The notes below the pieces were generated by a model. It saw only the letters and a list, made by a program, of their open reading frames with translations. It did no database searches and was not told where the DNA came from. A DNA stretch of 64,000 nucleotides from Arthrobacter pullicola (GTDB lineage: Bacteria > Actinomycetota > Actinomycetes > Actinomycetales > Micrococcaceae). A program made the translations under genes and the position numbers. This document shows positions 1 through 8,770 of the stretch, in pieces (position 1 is the stretch's first letter; the number at the start of each line of letters is the position of its first letter). The stretch is from positions 326,834 through 390,833 of the forward strand of contig NZ_JACSQC010000002.1 of the NCBI RefSeq assembly GCF_014836875.1. The letters run 5' to 3'.

Positions 1-3000
1 GATGAACGCCTGCGCCCATCCATCGGTTGCCGGCTCAAGCCGGGTTCCGTTAAGGCTGGCCTGCCATCCGGTGTTGGCACGTTCGGCCAGCACCAGCTTC
101 CTGCCTTCTTCGCCGTCGGGTATATCGGCGCTGACAGCCGTGCTCTCCGACGGAACGAGCGCCACCGTCTCACCCGCCGCATCCTGGATCCGGACGCGGG
201 CAGTCTGTCCGGCGACGGATTCGGTGCCCTGTGCGTCCAGGGTTCCCACTACGCGCCACAGCCAGCCCGAGCCGGTCTGCCCCACGGCGGTCAGGCCCGG
301 GACAGCGTCCATGCGGTCTGCCAGCAGTTCTGCAGCAGTATCGGAGGTTTGCAGGACCACGAAGCCGACCCCAAGCCGCGCCAGTTCCGGCCTCGGGTCT
401 ACTCCGGTGCCTGCAGTGATCACGGCGACGGCGCTGCGCAGCCCGGCGGTTGCTTCGTCGTCCGGGACAATGTTCTCCCGGCCGGGTTCTCCCTGCACAG
501 CCCGTGCAGAATAGGAGGCATTCAATCCGTCAAGGGTGCTTCCCCCGGAGCGCATCAGGGTGGCAGTGACATCATCGCCCGGCCCCATGGAAAGCACGAG
601 TGCGCGGGTCTGATCCGGACTGTTGCCCCGGTCTGCCGCCGTCGCGGGAAGAATACGGGGATCGGTGGCACGTACGGCGAGGCGTGTCCCGGGCTGCACA
701 CCGCCCGTCCCGGCTTCGGATACGGCACCGGCCGCCTGCGGAATGGTCCATGGGGCCAGGCTGATTGCCGGACCAGCGCCCAGCAGGATTCCGATGATGA
801 CGACGCCGGCGGCGACCGGTTTGCGCTTGGACCCGTCAGCGGTCCGGCGGCGGGCCAGCAAGGCGTCCATGGCCAGCAGCGCCGAGCACAGCTGTCCAAA
901 GACAGCCGCCGAGACGAGCGGGCCGGGGAAGGGCGTCACCAGGGCCGTCGCTGAGCTGCCGGTGGCCAGGTACGCGGAGGCTCCGCCGAGCAGAAGCGCG
1001 CTGATGCTGAGGAGCCAGGCCAGACGGGCGGCGCCCGAGTGGCGGGTGGTGAAGAGCGCCGCTGCGGAGACTGCCACGACCGGCGCTCCGACCAGCAGTG
1101 CCAGGACCAGTGCCCAGGGCCCCGGGGGAAGGAAGTCCAGGCCGGCCACCGGATCAGCGGCAGCAAACGCGGCCGGATATCCAAGCAGCTGCTGCCACAG
1201 GGCCGCCGGTTCGAAGCCCAGCGGCACTCCGGGATCAGCAGCGGCAGCGCGCAGGTTGTCCGACGCGGAGAGGATCACGGGCAGGAGCAGGGCGGCGGAG
1301 GGGAGCAGGCACCACCACAGGGTGCGGGCACGGGCACGCAGCCGGATTGACAGGACCAGGACGCTGAGTGTTCCGAGGACAAAGAGCAGGGGTGCACTGG
1401 CAGTGAGGATGGCGAGCAGCAGGCCTGCTGCTGCGGCCGCGGTCCAGCTCGGCATGCCGTTCACGCCGGGCTTGCGGGGCTGCGCGCCGGACTCCCGCTG
1501 CGGATGGGATTCATCTTCGGCCTGGCCCAGCCCGAGGGCCCGGGACATCGCCAGGGCAGTCAGGGGAAGCAGGATGTGGGCCAGGAGCGCGCCGAGCCGT
1601 CCCTCGCCAAGGGCCGTCTGGAGTGCGGGCAGGGCACCCCAGAACATGGCGGCCCAGAAACGCAGGCCGCTGCGGCGGGTGACCGCCCCGGACGCGAACC
1701 AGGCGCTGAGCCCGGCAAGCGGCATGGCAAAGATCACGGCGACGACGACGGCGGCGTTGGCGTTGCCGAAGCCTGCGGCACCGAGCAGCCAGAGCACATA
1801 GTCGAAGGGATCACCGTGTCCGGGATAGCCGGCGCCGGTTTCTGCCCACCAGCCGCTGGCGTTGGCCCAGATCTCGCCCAGCGTCCCGGAAACAGGCAGC
1901 AGAGCGCCGCCGGTGAGGGCAGGCGCTCCAATCAACCGGTGCAGACCGGTCAACGAGGCCACCGTCAGCAGCGCCACAGCCGCGAGGGCACCGGCACCGA
2001 CCCAGCTGCGGGCGGGACCGGCCAGGGCGGCGAAGTCATCGTTCGCGTCACCGGTTGGAACGTAGGAATCGACGGCAGGCGTGTCGTCAGCCGGGTGGGC
2101 CTTAGCCGCTGCCTCGGATTCATGGACGGAGCGGCGGTATTCACGTACTTCACGCGGCCCTGTGACCAGGGCGCGGACGGTGCTGCGCGGCAGCCTGCGC
2201 GTCGCAGCGGCAGCCTTGCGGGAGCGGTAGAGATCCACTGGCCGAAGGACTCCGGCAATGCTTGAAACCAGCGCCCCGGCTGCATACCCGGGATCCTTCG
2301 CGAGCATCCCCAGGAAGAACCTGCCCAAGCCGCCCAGCACTGCGCCCAGCGCCAGGAACGGGACCTGCCATCCGGGGGCGTGTTTGAGGCGAAGGAAGAT
2401 CTCCGCTTTCCGGGCAGCGCCGGCGCTGGCGGCCGTATTGGTCCGGTTTCCAGCGTGGCGGACCCGTGCCGAGGGCACCACGACTACGCGGTTGCCGGCC
2501 AGCCGGTTCCGCCAGCAGAGGTCAATGTCGTCTCCGGTGCCGGGCAGCGCCGGGTCAAACCCTCCGAGGCGTTCCCAGACATCACGCCGAATCAGCATTC
2601 CGGCGGAGTTCACTGCGAAAATATCGCTGCGGGAATCGTATTGGCCCTGGTCGAGCTCATCAGCATCGATCATGGTCAGGCGCTCCGCCCACCGGCTCAC
2701 GGAGACGCCTACGTCCACGAGCTTGCGCGGGTTCTCCCATTCCACCTGCTTGGCGCCGGCAATGGTCACCGACGGCGCCACTTCAACGGCCCGGAGCAGC
2801 TGCGCCAAGGCGTCGGGGTCCGGTGCCGAATCGTCGTGCAGCAGCCAGAGCCATTCCTGAGCCACGTCGCTGTCCGGGCGGGCCGGCAGCTGCGACAAGG
2901 CCGCCTTGACGGCGGCGCCGAACCCGGCGCGGGACGGTGCGCCGGTTACCGGGCTGCCAACCGGCAGTCCGAGCTGAAGAAGCGAAGCGGATGCATCAGC

Positions 3001-3186
3001 GGAGCCTGCGTCGACGCCAAGGCAAAAGTCTGCCGGACGGGTCTGGGCTGCCAGGGCGGAAAGCGTTTCGGGAAGGTACTCGGCGCCGTTGTGGGCAACC
3101 ACAACGGCACATACGCGGACGTGCGAAGGAATTAGACTGCCTGCTTCCGAAGACGCCGGCGTTCCCGCTCGGACAGCCCGCCCCAA
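1..3186 (-). CDS. GT2-family membrane glycosyltransferase (3' end beyond window)
   Basis: A single open frame with no stop runs off the left edge, covering about 1060 residues. Near the N-terminus it reads VCAVVVAHNGAEYLP, a typical GT2 first strand and loop, followed by a LLHDDSAPD acidic motif and GTGDDIDLCWR, consistent with a GT-A fold using nucleotide-sugar donors (about residues 28-300). From about residue 390 to 810 there are many hydrophobic membrane segments, then a soluble, probably exported, C-terminal part that continues outside. Large GT2 proteins of this layout sit beside whiB in many actinobacteria and are thought to build wall or capsule polysaccharide; the exact sugar is unknown. 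No ATG lies at the start: a TTG at 3186 (overlapping whiB by 55 bases), a GTG at 3102 that would cut the first beta strand, or a rare ATT at 3132 are possible. I chose 3186 to keep the first strand. Confidence 0.8.
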   Translation of the reverse strand, partial: MGRAVRAGTPASSEAGSLIPSHVRVCAVVVAHNGAEYLPETLSALAAQTRPADFCLGVDAGSADASASLLQLGLPVGSPVTGAPSRAGFGAAVKAALSQLPARPDSDVAQEWLWLLHDDSAPDPDALAQLLRAVEVAPSVTIAGAKQVEWENPRKLVDVGVSVSRWAERLTMIDADELDQGQYDSRSDIFAVNSAGMLIRRDVWERLGGFDPALPGTGDDIDLCWRNRLAGNRVVVVPSARVRHAGNRTNTAASAGAARKAEIFLRLKHAPGWQVPFLALGAVLGGLGRFFLGMLAKDPGYAAGALVSSIAGVLRPVDLYRSRKAAAATRRLPRSTVRALVTGPREVREYRRSVHESEAAAKAHPADDTPAVDSYVPTGDANDDFAALAGPARSWVGAGALAAVALLTVASLTGLHRLIGAPALTGGALLPVSGTLGEIWANASGWWAETGAGYPGHGDPFDYVLWLLGAAGFGNANAAVVVAVIFAMPLAGLSAWFASGAVTRRSGLRFWAAMFWGALPALQTALGEGRLGALLAHILLPLTALAMSRALGLGQAEDESHPQRESGAQPRKPGVNGMPSWTAAAAAGLLLAILTASAPLLFVLGTLSVLVLSIRLRARARTLWWCLLPSAALLLPVILSASDNLRAAAADPGVPLGFEPAALWQQLLGYPAAFAAADPVAGLDFLPPGPWALVLALLVGAPVVAVSAAALFTTRHSGAARLAWLLSISALLLGGASAYLATGSSATALVTPFPGPLVSAAVFGQLCSALLAMDALLARRRTADGSKRKPVAAGVVIIGILLGAGPAISLAPWTIPQAAGAVSEAGTGGVQPGTRLAVRATDPRILPATAADRGNSPDQTRALVLSMGPGDDVTATLMRSGGSTLDGLNASYSARAVQGEPGRENIVPDDEATAGLRSAVAVITAGTGVDPRPELARLGVGFVVLQTSDTAAELLADRMDAVPGLTAVGQTGSGWLWRVVGTLDAQGTESVAGQTARVRIQDAAGETVALVPSESTAVSADIPDGEEGRKLVLAERANTGWQASLNGTRLEPATDGWAQAFI

Positions 3187-3674
3187 ATACCGAAGCGTTC
3201 GTCATTGGCCAGTGCATACTCCAGGCACTGGGACCGCACGTTGCACGCGGCGCAGACTTTTTTCGCATCGCGGGTGGATCCGCCCTTTTCCGGGAAGAAC
3301 GCTTCGGGATCTGTCTGTGCACAAAGTGCGTCCGCCTGCCAGCCGAGCTCGCCCTCGTCCGCATACCCGTCGCCCAGACCCGGAAGCCCGATCCAGATTT
3401 TCCGTTCCTCTGTTTCTGCAGGGGCCTGGAACAGGGAGACCGGCGGGTCCAACGGATCGTCGTCCGGGGCGCCCCCGGCCAATGCCTCATGAGCCGCGAG
3501 GAAAGCCGTGGCAGCAGACTCAAGGTTCCCCCCGGCGCCTTCCCGGTAACGGTCCGCGGCGTCTGGGTCCGCGGGATCGACATACCAGTCGACAGGCACT
3601 CCCCGCGAGCCGTAGCTCGTGGAAGCCTGCGCGGCGACGTCCGGCCGGTCCTGCTTCATTTCTGCTTGCCCCAT
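3132..3674 (-). CDS. WhiB-family iron-sulfur transcription regulator (WhiB2-like by context)
   Basis: 180 aa. The C-terminal half carries the WhiB signature: four cysteines at about 118, 141, 144 and 150 (C...CxxC...C) that bind a [4Fe-4S] cluster, the FGIWGG turn at about 161-166, then a basic tail ERERRRLRKQ. The start at 3674 follows GGGAGGACTCC; an upstream in-frame start at 3776 lacks such a site. The first 110 residues are an acidic, low-complexity extension much longer than in classical WhiB proteins of 80-100 aa. WhiB proteins bind DNA or sigma factor regions in response to redox or NO. Neighbours (envelope glycosyltransferase, GtrA, purEK, LCP, manA) match the whiB2 neighbourhood of mycobacteria, so a role in cell division or envelope control is inferred, not shown. 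Confidence 0.93.
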   Translation of the reverse strand: MGQAEMKQDRPDVAAQASTSYGSRGVPVDWYVDPADPDAADRYREGAGGNLESAATAFLAAHEALAGGAPDDDPLDPPVSLFQAPAETEERKIWIGLPGLGDGYADEGELGWQADALCAQTDPEAFFPEKGGSTRDAKKVCAACNVRSQCLEYALANDERFGIWGGLSERERRRLRKQAV

Positions 3675-3938
3675 GGAGTCCTCCCGGTGTAAATGCTCCA
3701 ACAGCGGATATCTGGATTCACCCAAGCGACAATCAGCTTGCTGTGTATGCGTGTCGGTAATGGTTTGCTGGAACAATCCGTTCCCTAATTACACGCGTGT
3801 AATACGATCCCGTCAAGCTGTTTCGGCATCCTATAGAGTCTGAACCGTCCCGCGGTGGCGCGCCACGCCGTAAATTTTGCCCAACACGGCATGTCGCGGT
3901 CCGCCAAACAGAACATCCGCCCCACGAAAGCGAAACCC

Positions 3939-4646
3939 ATGACGGAAAACCCGGTCCCATCCATACTGTCCACGCTGCGGACAGAGCAGGCAACCTCACC
4001 TGCCCTGATCTGGTATGGGCCGGACGGAGAACGTGTCGAGCTTTCGGGACGGGTCCTGGACAACTGGGTTGCCAAAACCTCGAATTTTGCCATCGAAGAA
4101 CTGGATGTGGAACCGGGTACCACCGTGCAGCTGGACATGCCGGTGCACTGGAAGAGCCTGGTCTGGGCCCTTGCTGCCTGGCAAACCGGCTGCCTACTCT
4201 CCCTATCGGCCGCAGCACAGGCCGGCGTTAGGGTAACCGCGGCAGAACCTCAAGCGACCGCACCGGGCGAGCTGGTGGTTGCGGTGGCGCTGCCCGCCCT
4301 GGCGATGGCATGGCCGGGGAGCCTCCCGGCCGGCGCCGTGGACTACACGGCAGAAGTCCGGTCCTTCGCGGACGTCTACACCGGGCCGGCTGCCCCCGCA
4401 GGGGCCGGGGATGCCCTGGCCGCCGGCCCCGGGGGAACGGCCGTTCCGTTCAGCGACCTCATGGCGCCTGCCGCCGGCGGACCGCAGGTCCTGCTCGCGC
4501 CGGCAGAGGCCGGCCTCACCAAGGTCCTGGGGGCAGCACTGGACACTTGGTCCACCGGGGGCACAGTCATCCTTTCGGGCGACGGCGTAGAGGTGCCGGC
4601 CAGGACGCTGGCGGCTGAGCGGGTTACTGCTCGGCTTGGGGTTTGA
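3939..4646 (+). CDS. TIGR03089 family protein
   Basis: 235 aa, alanine-rich. The first 70 residues (PALIWYGPDGERVELSG, then DNWVAKTSN and EPGTTVQLDMP) look like the N-terminal part of AMP-binding acyl-CoA synthetases, but the ATP-binding and C-terminal domains of those enzymes are absent. This matches the actinobacterial TIGR03089 family, whose function is not known. Transcribed divergently from whiB across about 265 bases. The frame is open from 3855; I prefer ATG 3939 (MTENPV), which fits family length. The 3' end overlaps the convergent gtrA-like gene by 23 bases. Confidence 0.75.
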   Translation: MTENPVPSILSTLRTEQATSPALIWYGPDGERVELSGRVLDNWVAKTSNFAIEELDVEPGTTVQLDMPVHWKSLVWALAAWQTGCLLSLSAAAQAGVRVTAAEPQATAPGELVVAVALPALAMAWPGSLPAGAVDYTAEVRSFADVYTGPAAPAGAGDALAAGPGGTAVPFSDLMAPAAGGPQVLLAPAEAGLTKVLGAALDTWSTGGTVILSGDGVEVPARTLAAERVTARLGV

Positions 4647-5190
4647 GTTGCTTGGGGGCCTCTGCCGCGGCGTCTGATGCAGGGGCCGCGTCGAGTTCCT
4701 TGGAAGGGTCCAAGGTCATTTCCATGGCCAGTTCCCGTGCCTCGTCTTCCGCCGAACTGTTGAAGACCCAGTAGCGGTAGGCAAAGAACCGGACGACGGT
4801 CGCTACCGCAATGCCGATAACACCGGCCATAAAGAGGGTGCCGTTGTCCGTGATGCCCATGGGGTGGCGGGCAATCCAGGTGAAGCCGGTGGAGATGAAG
4901 ATGCCGATCCCGTTGATCAGGATGAACTGCACAAACTCACGGGCCACGTTGCTTTGCCTGCGGTGGCGGAACGTCCACCACCGGTTCGCCACCCAGGAAA
5001 AGAGCGTCGCTATGGTGGCTCCCGCAAACCGTGCTTTTGCCGGGCTGCCTTCCATGATGGAGTGCATAAAGACCCAGGTCAGGCCGTTGTCCACCACGAA
5101 TGCGACGGCACCGACCGTGCCGAACTTCGCAACCTCGCGCCAGAATGCAGACGCCAGTCCCCTAAGCCAGGAAATAAATGTTGTGATCAT
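4624..5190 (-). CDS. GtrA family membrane protein
   Basis: 188 aa. Four hydrophobic segments at about 20-40, 55-72, 88-108 and 122-142, with the family pattern FGTVGAVAFVVDNG at the first helix and WVANRWWTFRHRRQ after the second. GtrA proteins are small four-helix membrane proteins associated with flipping or transfer of lipid-linked sugars to the cell surface. An acidic Ala/Glu/Lys tail of about 40 residues follows the last helix. The start at 5190 has GGAGGG a few bases upstream; the longer in-frame ORF upstream has no support. Its place among GT2, manA and LCP genes fits an envelope-polysaccharide role. It is convergent with, and overlaps, the TIGR03089 gene. Confidence 0.88.
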   Translation of the reverse strand: MITTFISWLRGLASAFWREVAKFGTVGAVAFVVDNGLTWVFMHSIMEGSPAKARFAGATIATLFSWVANRWWTFRHRRQSNVAREFVQFILINGIGIFISTGFTWIARHPMGITDNGTLFMAGVIGIAVATVVRFFAYRYWVFNSSAEDEARELAMEMTLDPSKELDAAPASDAAAEAPKQLKPQAEQ

Positions 5191-5367
5191 GACCCTCCGC
5201 GGCCAAACATGTCCGGGCGGATATGCCGGCCGGACGGAACTGCCGCCGTGCAGGGCAGGGCGGAAAGAACATACTTTACCTGCCCTTCGTGTGAATTCGC
5301 CGGGTATCAAAGCTTGGGCAGCATGACGCGGAGCAGGAAAGGCCGCTGGTTTCGGTAACCTGTAGAG

Positions 5368-6552
5368 GTGAGATTTCCAATTATTGGCGTTGTCGGCGGT
5401 GGCCAGCTGGCCCGGATGATGGCTCCCGCGGCCACGGAGCTTGGTTTTGAGCTGCGTGTCCTGGCAGAGGGTCCGGACGTATCCGCCGTAGCTGCAGTGT
5501 CCAACGCCGTCGTAGGCGATTACACCGATTACGGGACGCTCCTGGCTTTCGCCCAGGGTGTGGATGTCCTGACTTTCGACCATGAACACGTCCCGGGGGA
5601 TCATCTGCGGGCACTGCTGGCTGAAGGCATCAACGTCCAGCCGGGCCCCGACGCCCTGCGCCATGCCCAGGACAAACTGGTGATGCGTGCCGCCGTAGAC
5701 CGTTTGGGTTTGCCCAACCCGCGCTGGGCGGCCGTGTCAACCGTTGAGGACCTGGTCGATTTCGGCAAGGCAGCCGGATGGCCGGTGGTGTTGAAGACTC
5801 CCCGCGGAGGTTATGACGGCAAGGGCGTGCGCATCATCGAGGACGCCTCCGGCGCTGCCGGGGCAGCCGACTGGTTCATTGGCTCTCCCCTGCTCGCTGA
5901 GGAGAAGGTTCCCTTCACCCGCGAGCTGTCCGCCTTGATCGCACGGACGCCGGGCGGCGAGAGTGCGGCCTGGCCGGTGGTCCATTCGATCCAGGTCAGT
6001 GGCGTGTGTGACGAAGTCATCGCTCCGGCGCAGGACCTGGACCCGGCCACTGCAGCGGCCGCCTCGGCCGCTGCGCTCCGGCTGGCGGACGAACTTGGCG
6101 TCACCGGCGTTATGGCTGCAGAACTCTTTGAAACCCCCGGCCGCGGCCCGGGCTTCCTGGTCAATGAACTGGCCATGCGCCCGCACAACTCCGGCCACTG
6201 GACCATGGACGGCTCCGTCACCGGACAGTTCGAGCAGCATCTGCGAGCTGTCCTTGACCTTCCGCTGGGCGCTGCCGATCTGCTGGGCGGCGTCACCGTG
6301 ATGAAGAATTTCCTGGGTGGGGACAACCCAGACCTTTTCAGCGGCACAAGACTCGCAATGGCGGCCGAACCGGCTGTGAAGGTACATAATTACGGCAAGT
6401 CGGTGCGTCCGGGCCGGAAGATCGGTCACGTCAACGTTGTGGGAGCCACCGCCGCGGATCTGCCCTCCGTCCGGCGCAGCGCGGAACGGGCTGCGGCCAT
6501 CATCCGCGACGGCCGTGAACCTAACCCCGTACAGAACGAGGAGTTGTCATGA
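5368..6552 (+). CDS. purK: 5-(carboxyamino)imidazole ribonucleotide synthase
   Basis: 394 aa, normal family length. ATP-grasp enzyme that carboxylates AIR with bicarbonate and ATP to give N5-CAIR in purine synthesis. N-terminal VGGGQLARM glycine-rich loop (about 8-16), central ATP-grasp block with [12 protein letters not shown] near residue 150, and the [14 protein letters not shown] motif near 268-281 that binds Mg-ATP. GTG start at 5368; the preceding GTAGAGG is a modest ribosome site. Its last codons overlap purE by four bases (ATGA), so translation of the two is probably coupled. Divergent from gtrA. Confidence 0.97.
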   Translation: MRFPIIGVVGGGQLARMMAPAATELGFELRVLAEGPDVSAVAAVSNAVVGDYTDYGTLLAFAQGVDVLTFDHEHVPGDHLRALLAEGINVQPGPDALRHAQDKLVMRAAVDRLGLPNPRWAAVSTVEDLVDFGKAAGWPVVLKTPRGGYDGKGVRIIEDASGAAGAADWFIGSPLLAEEKVPFTRELSALIARTPGGESAAWPVVHSIQVSGVCDEVIAPAQDLDPATAAAASAAALRLADELGVTGVMAAELFETPGRGPGFLVNELAMRPHNSGHWTMDGSVTGQFEQHLRAVLDLPLGAADLLGGVTVMKNFLGGDNPDLFSGTRLAMAAEPAVKVHNYGKSVRPGRKIGHVNVVGATAADLPSVRRSAERAAAIIRDGREPNPVQNEELS

Positions 6553-7076
6553 GCACCGCCAAGACGCCGCTGGTCGGCCTGGTCATGGGGTCCGATTCGG
6601 ACTGGCCGGTGATGGATGCCGCGGCGGCAGCCCTGGCTGAATTCGGCATCCCCTTCGAGGCGGATGTTGTCTCCGCTCACCGGATGCCCGCCGAGATGAT
6701 TGCCTACGGCCAGGAAGCCCACACCCGCGGGCTGCGGATCCTCATCGCCGGCGCCGGCGGGGCTGCGCACCTCCCCGGCATGCTGGCCGCGGTTACCCCG
6801 CTCCCGGTGATCGGCGTTCCGGTCCCGCTGAAGTACCTTGACGGCATGGATTCCCTCCTTTCGATCGTCCAGATGCCGGCAGGAGTCCCCGTAGCAACCG
6901 TCTCCATCGGCGGTGCCCGCAATGCCGGACTGCTGGCGGTCCGGATGCTGGCCTCGGGTACGGACCCGCTGGCCGCGAAACTCCAGCAGCAGCTCATCGA
7001 CTTTGCCGGTGAACTCCGCCAGAGTGCCATGGCCAAGGGTGCACGCCTGCGGACTTCGGTCACGGAAAGCGCCTAA
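6549..7076 (+). CDS. purE: N5-carboxyaminoimidazole ribonucleotide mutase
   Basis: 175 aa, class I PurE. Converts N5-CAIR to CAIR, the step after PurK. The family signature GSDSDWPVM near the N-terminus holds substrate phosphate, SAHRMP provides the catalytic histidine, and [12 protein letters not shown] is the conserved glycine loop. ATG start overlaps the purK stop. The LCP gene begins only 9 bases after the stop, so purK, purE and LCP look like one transcript, the same order seen in other actinobacteria. Confidence 0.97.
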   Translation: MSTAKTPLVGLVMGSDSDWPVMDAAAAALAEFGIPFEADVVSAHRMPAEMIAYGQEAHTRGLRILIAGAGGAAHLPGMLAAVTPLPVIGVPVPLKYLDGMDSLLSIVQMPAGVPVATVSIGGARNAGLLAVRMLASGTDPLAAKLQQQLIDFAGELRQSAMAKGARLRTSVTESA

Positions 7077-7085
7077 GGACTGCGG

Positions 7086-8708
7086 ATGGGCAGGACAGAG
7101 ACGAGAGCCTCAGGAGCAGTCTTCACGGATCCGGTCCGCTATCCGCAGTCCGCATCCCCGCAGGTACGCACCAAGCGTGCGTTTGTCCTCCTGCTGCTGA
7201 CCCTGCTCCTGCCTGGGTCGGCACAGGTTGTCGCCGGCGACCGCCGGCTGGGACGGCGTGCCCTCCAGGTCACCTTTACCGTCTGGGCCGCCGTCATCGC
7301 GGTGCTGGTCCTGGCTTTCACCAACCGCATCCTGCTGGTGAACATCTTCACCAGCGGGTGGAGTTCGTTTCTGCTCATGGCAGCCCTGGCGTTGCTGGCC
7401 GTTGGCTGGGCACTGCTCTTCCTGAACACTTTCCGCATCATCCGGCCACCGCTGCTTCAGCGCAGCGTCCGCCCCGCGGTTGCCGGTGCCTTGGTGGCAC
7501 TGATGGTCCTCACCAGCGGCGGCCTGGCCTACGGCGCCTGGCTGCTGAACGTCAGCCGCCAGACATTCAGCAGCATTTTCGCCTCCGGTCCCGCGTTTGA
7601 ACCGGTGGACGGCCGCTACAACTTCCTGCTGATGGGCGGCGACGCCGGAGCAGACCGCACGGGCCTCCGCCCTGACAGCATGTCTGTTTTCAGCGTGGAT
7701 GCGAAGACCGGCCAGATTGTCACCTTCGGCCTCCCCCGTAACTTCCAGAACGCTCTCTTTACCGAGGATTCGCCGCTCTGGCAGGTATACCCCGAAGGCT
7801 ATAACTGCGGGGACGACTGCATCCTGAACAGCCTCTACCAGGTCGTCACCGACAACCACTCCGACCTTTACCCGGACTCCACGGATCCGGGTGCCGAAGC
7901 CATGATGGATGCTGCCGGAGGAATTCTTGGCCTTGAAGTCCAGTCCTACGTGATCGTGGACATGGAAGGCTTCTCCACCCTGATCGATGCCATGGGCGGG
8001 GTCAAGATCAACGCCGGCGGCTGGGTTCCCATCACGGCAGCGGAAATCCCCGGCACCAACCTGCACTACCCGCCGGACGGGTGGATCGCGCCCGGGGTCC
8101 AGACGATGGACGGCTACACCGCCCTCTGGTATGCCCGGTCACGGGAATTCGTGACCGACTATCACCGGATCGCCCGCCAGCAGTGCGTCCAGCAGGCCAT
8201 GGTGGCGCAGCTGGATCCGGCAACCCTGCTCACCCGTTTCCAGGCCATTGCCTCGGCTGGCGAACAGGTGGTGCACACGGACATCCCCCAGGACCAGCTG
8301 GGCAGCTTTGTCGACCTTGCCCTGAAGTCCAAGGACCACGACGTGCAGCGCATGACCATCGGCCCGCCTGATTTCGGCACGGCGGCCGATAATTTCGTCA
8401 CCTACCCGGACTTCGAGCTCATCCACAGCCGGGTGCAGACAATGCTTGCCGAGTCTTCGGCCGCGGCCGAGGAGCCCGGGGAAACAGGCGCTGAAGCCGG
8501 GGATACTCCCGCCCCCGCGGCCCCAGCGGAGGACGACGGCGCCGCCGCCGATACACCCCCGGCGGCTGCGCCTGCCACCGAACCCGAGACCGCGGCGCCG
8601 GCCGGCCCGGAAATCACTGAGGAGTATCTGCAGGAGCTTGCTACGATCGGTGACACCGCCACGCTTGGCATGCTGCTGGACAACAACGGCGACTGCAGCG
8701 CCGGCTAA
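7086..8708 (+). CDS. LytR-CpsA-Psr (LCP) family wall-polymer ligase
   Basis: 540 aa. Four N-terminal membrane segments (about residues 30-50, 60-78, 92-114, 130-153) precede an extracellular LCP domain at about 195-420, with family features NFLLMGGDAGADRTGLRPDS and, later, YARSREFVTDYHRIARQQ carrying the arginines that hold the polyprenyl pyrophosphate. LCP enzymes move wall glycopolymers from their lipid carrier to peptidoglycan. The usual LCP protein has one TM helix; the four-helix form is common in Micrococcales. A Pro/Ala/Glu-rich linker of about 90 residues forms the tail. Start ATG 7086 has AAGGA upstream. Co-transcribed with purKE by spacing. Confidence 0.93.
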   Translation: MGRTETRASGAVFTDPVRYPQSASPQVRTKRAFVLLLLTLLLPGSAQVVAGDRRLGRRALQVTFTVWAAVIAVLVLAFTNRILLVNIFTSGWSSFLLMAALALLAVGWALLFLNTFRIIRPPLLQRSVRPAVAGALVALMVLTSGGLAYGAWLLNVSRQTFSSIFASGPAFEPVDGRYNFLLMGGDAGADRTGLRPDSMSVFSVDAKTGQIVTFGLPRNFQNALFTEDSPLWQVYPEGYNCGDDCILNSLYQVVTDNHSDLYPDSTDPGAEAMMDAAGGILGLEVQSYVIVDMEGFSTLIDAMGGVKINAGGWVPITAAEIPGTNLHYPPDGWIAPGVQTMDGYTALWYARSREFVTDYHRIARQQCVQQAMVAQLDPATLLTRFQAIASAGEQVVHTDIPQDQLGSFVDLALKSKDHDVQRMTIGPPDFGTAADNFVTYPDFELIHSRVQTMLAESSAAAEEPGETGAEAGDTPAPAAPAEDDGAAADTPPAAAPATEPETAAPAGPEITEEYLQELATIGDTATLGMLLDNNGDCSAG

Positions 8709-8770
8709 CCGACGTTCGCGGCATACCACTGCGGCCGCACCCGCAGGTGCGGTGTATTTGAAAGAGGACC

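Noticed and set aside
1-2371. Several plus-strand frames over the first 2.4 kb
   Set aside because: All are antisense to the GT2 membrane protein, whose frame is open throughout and gives sensible membrane segments.
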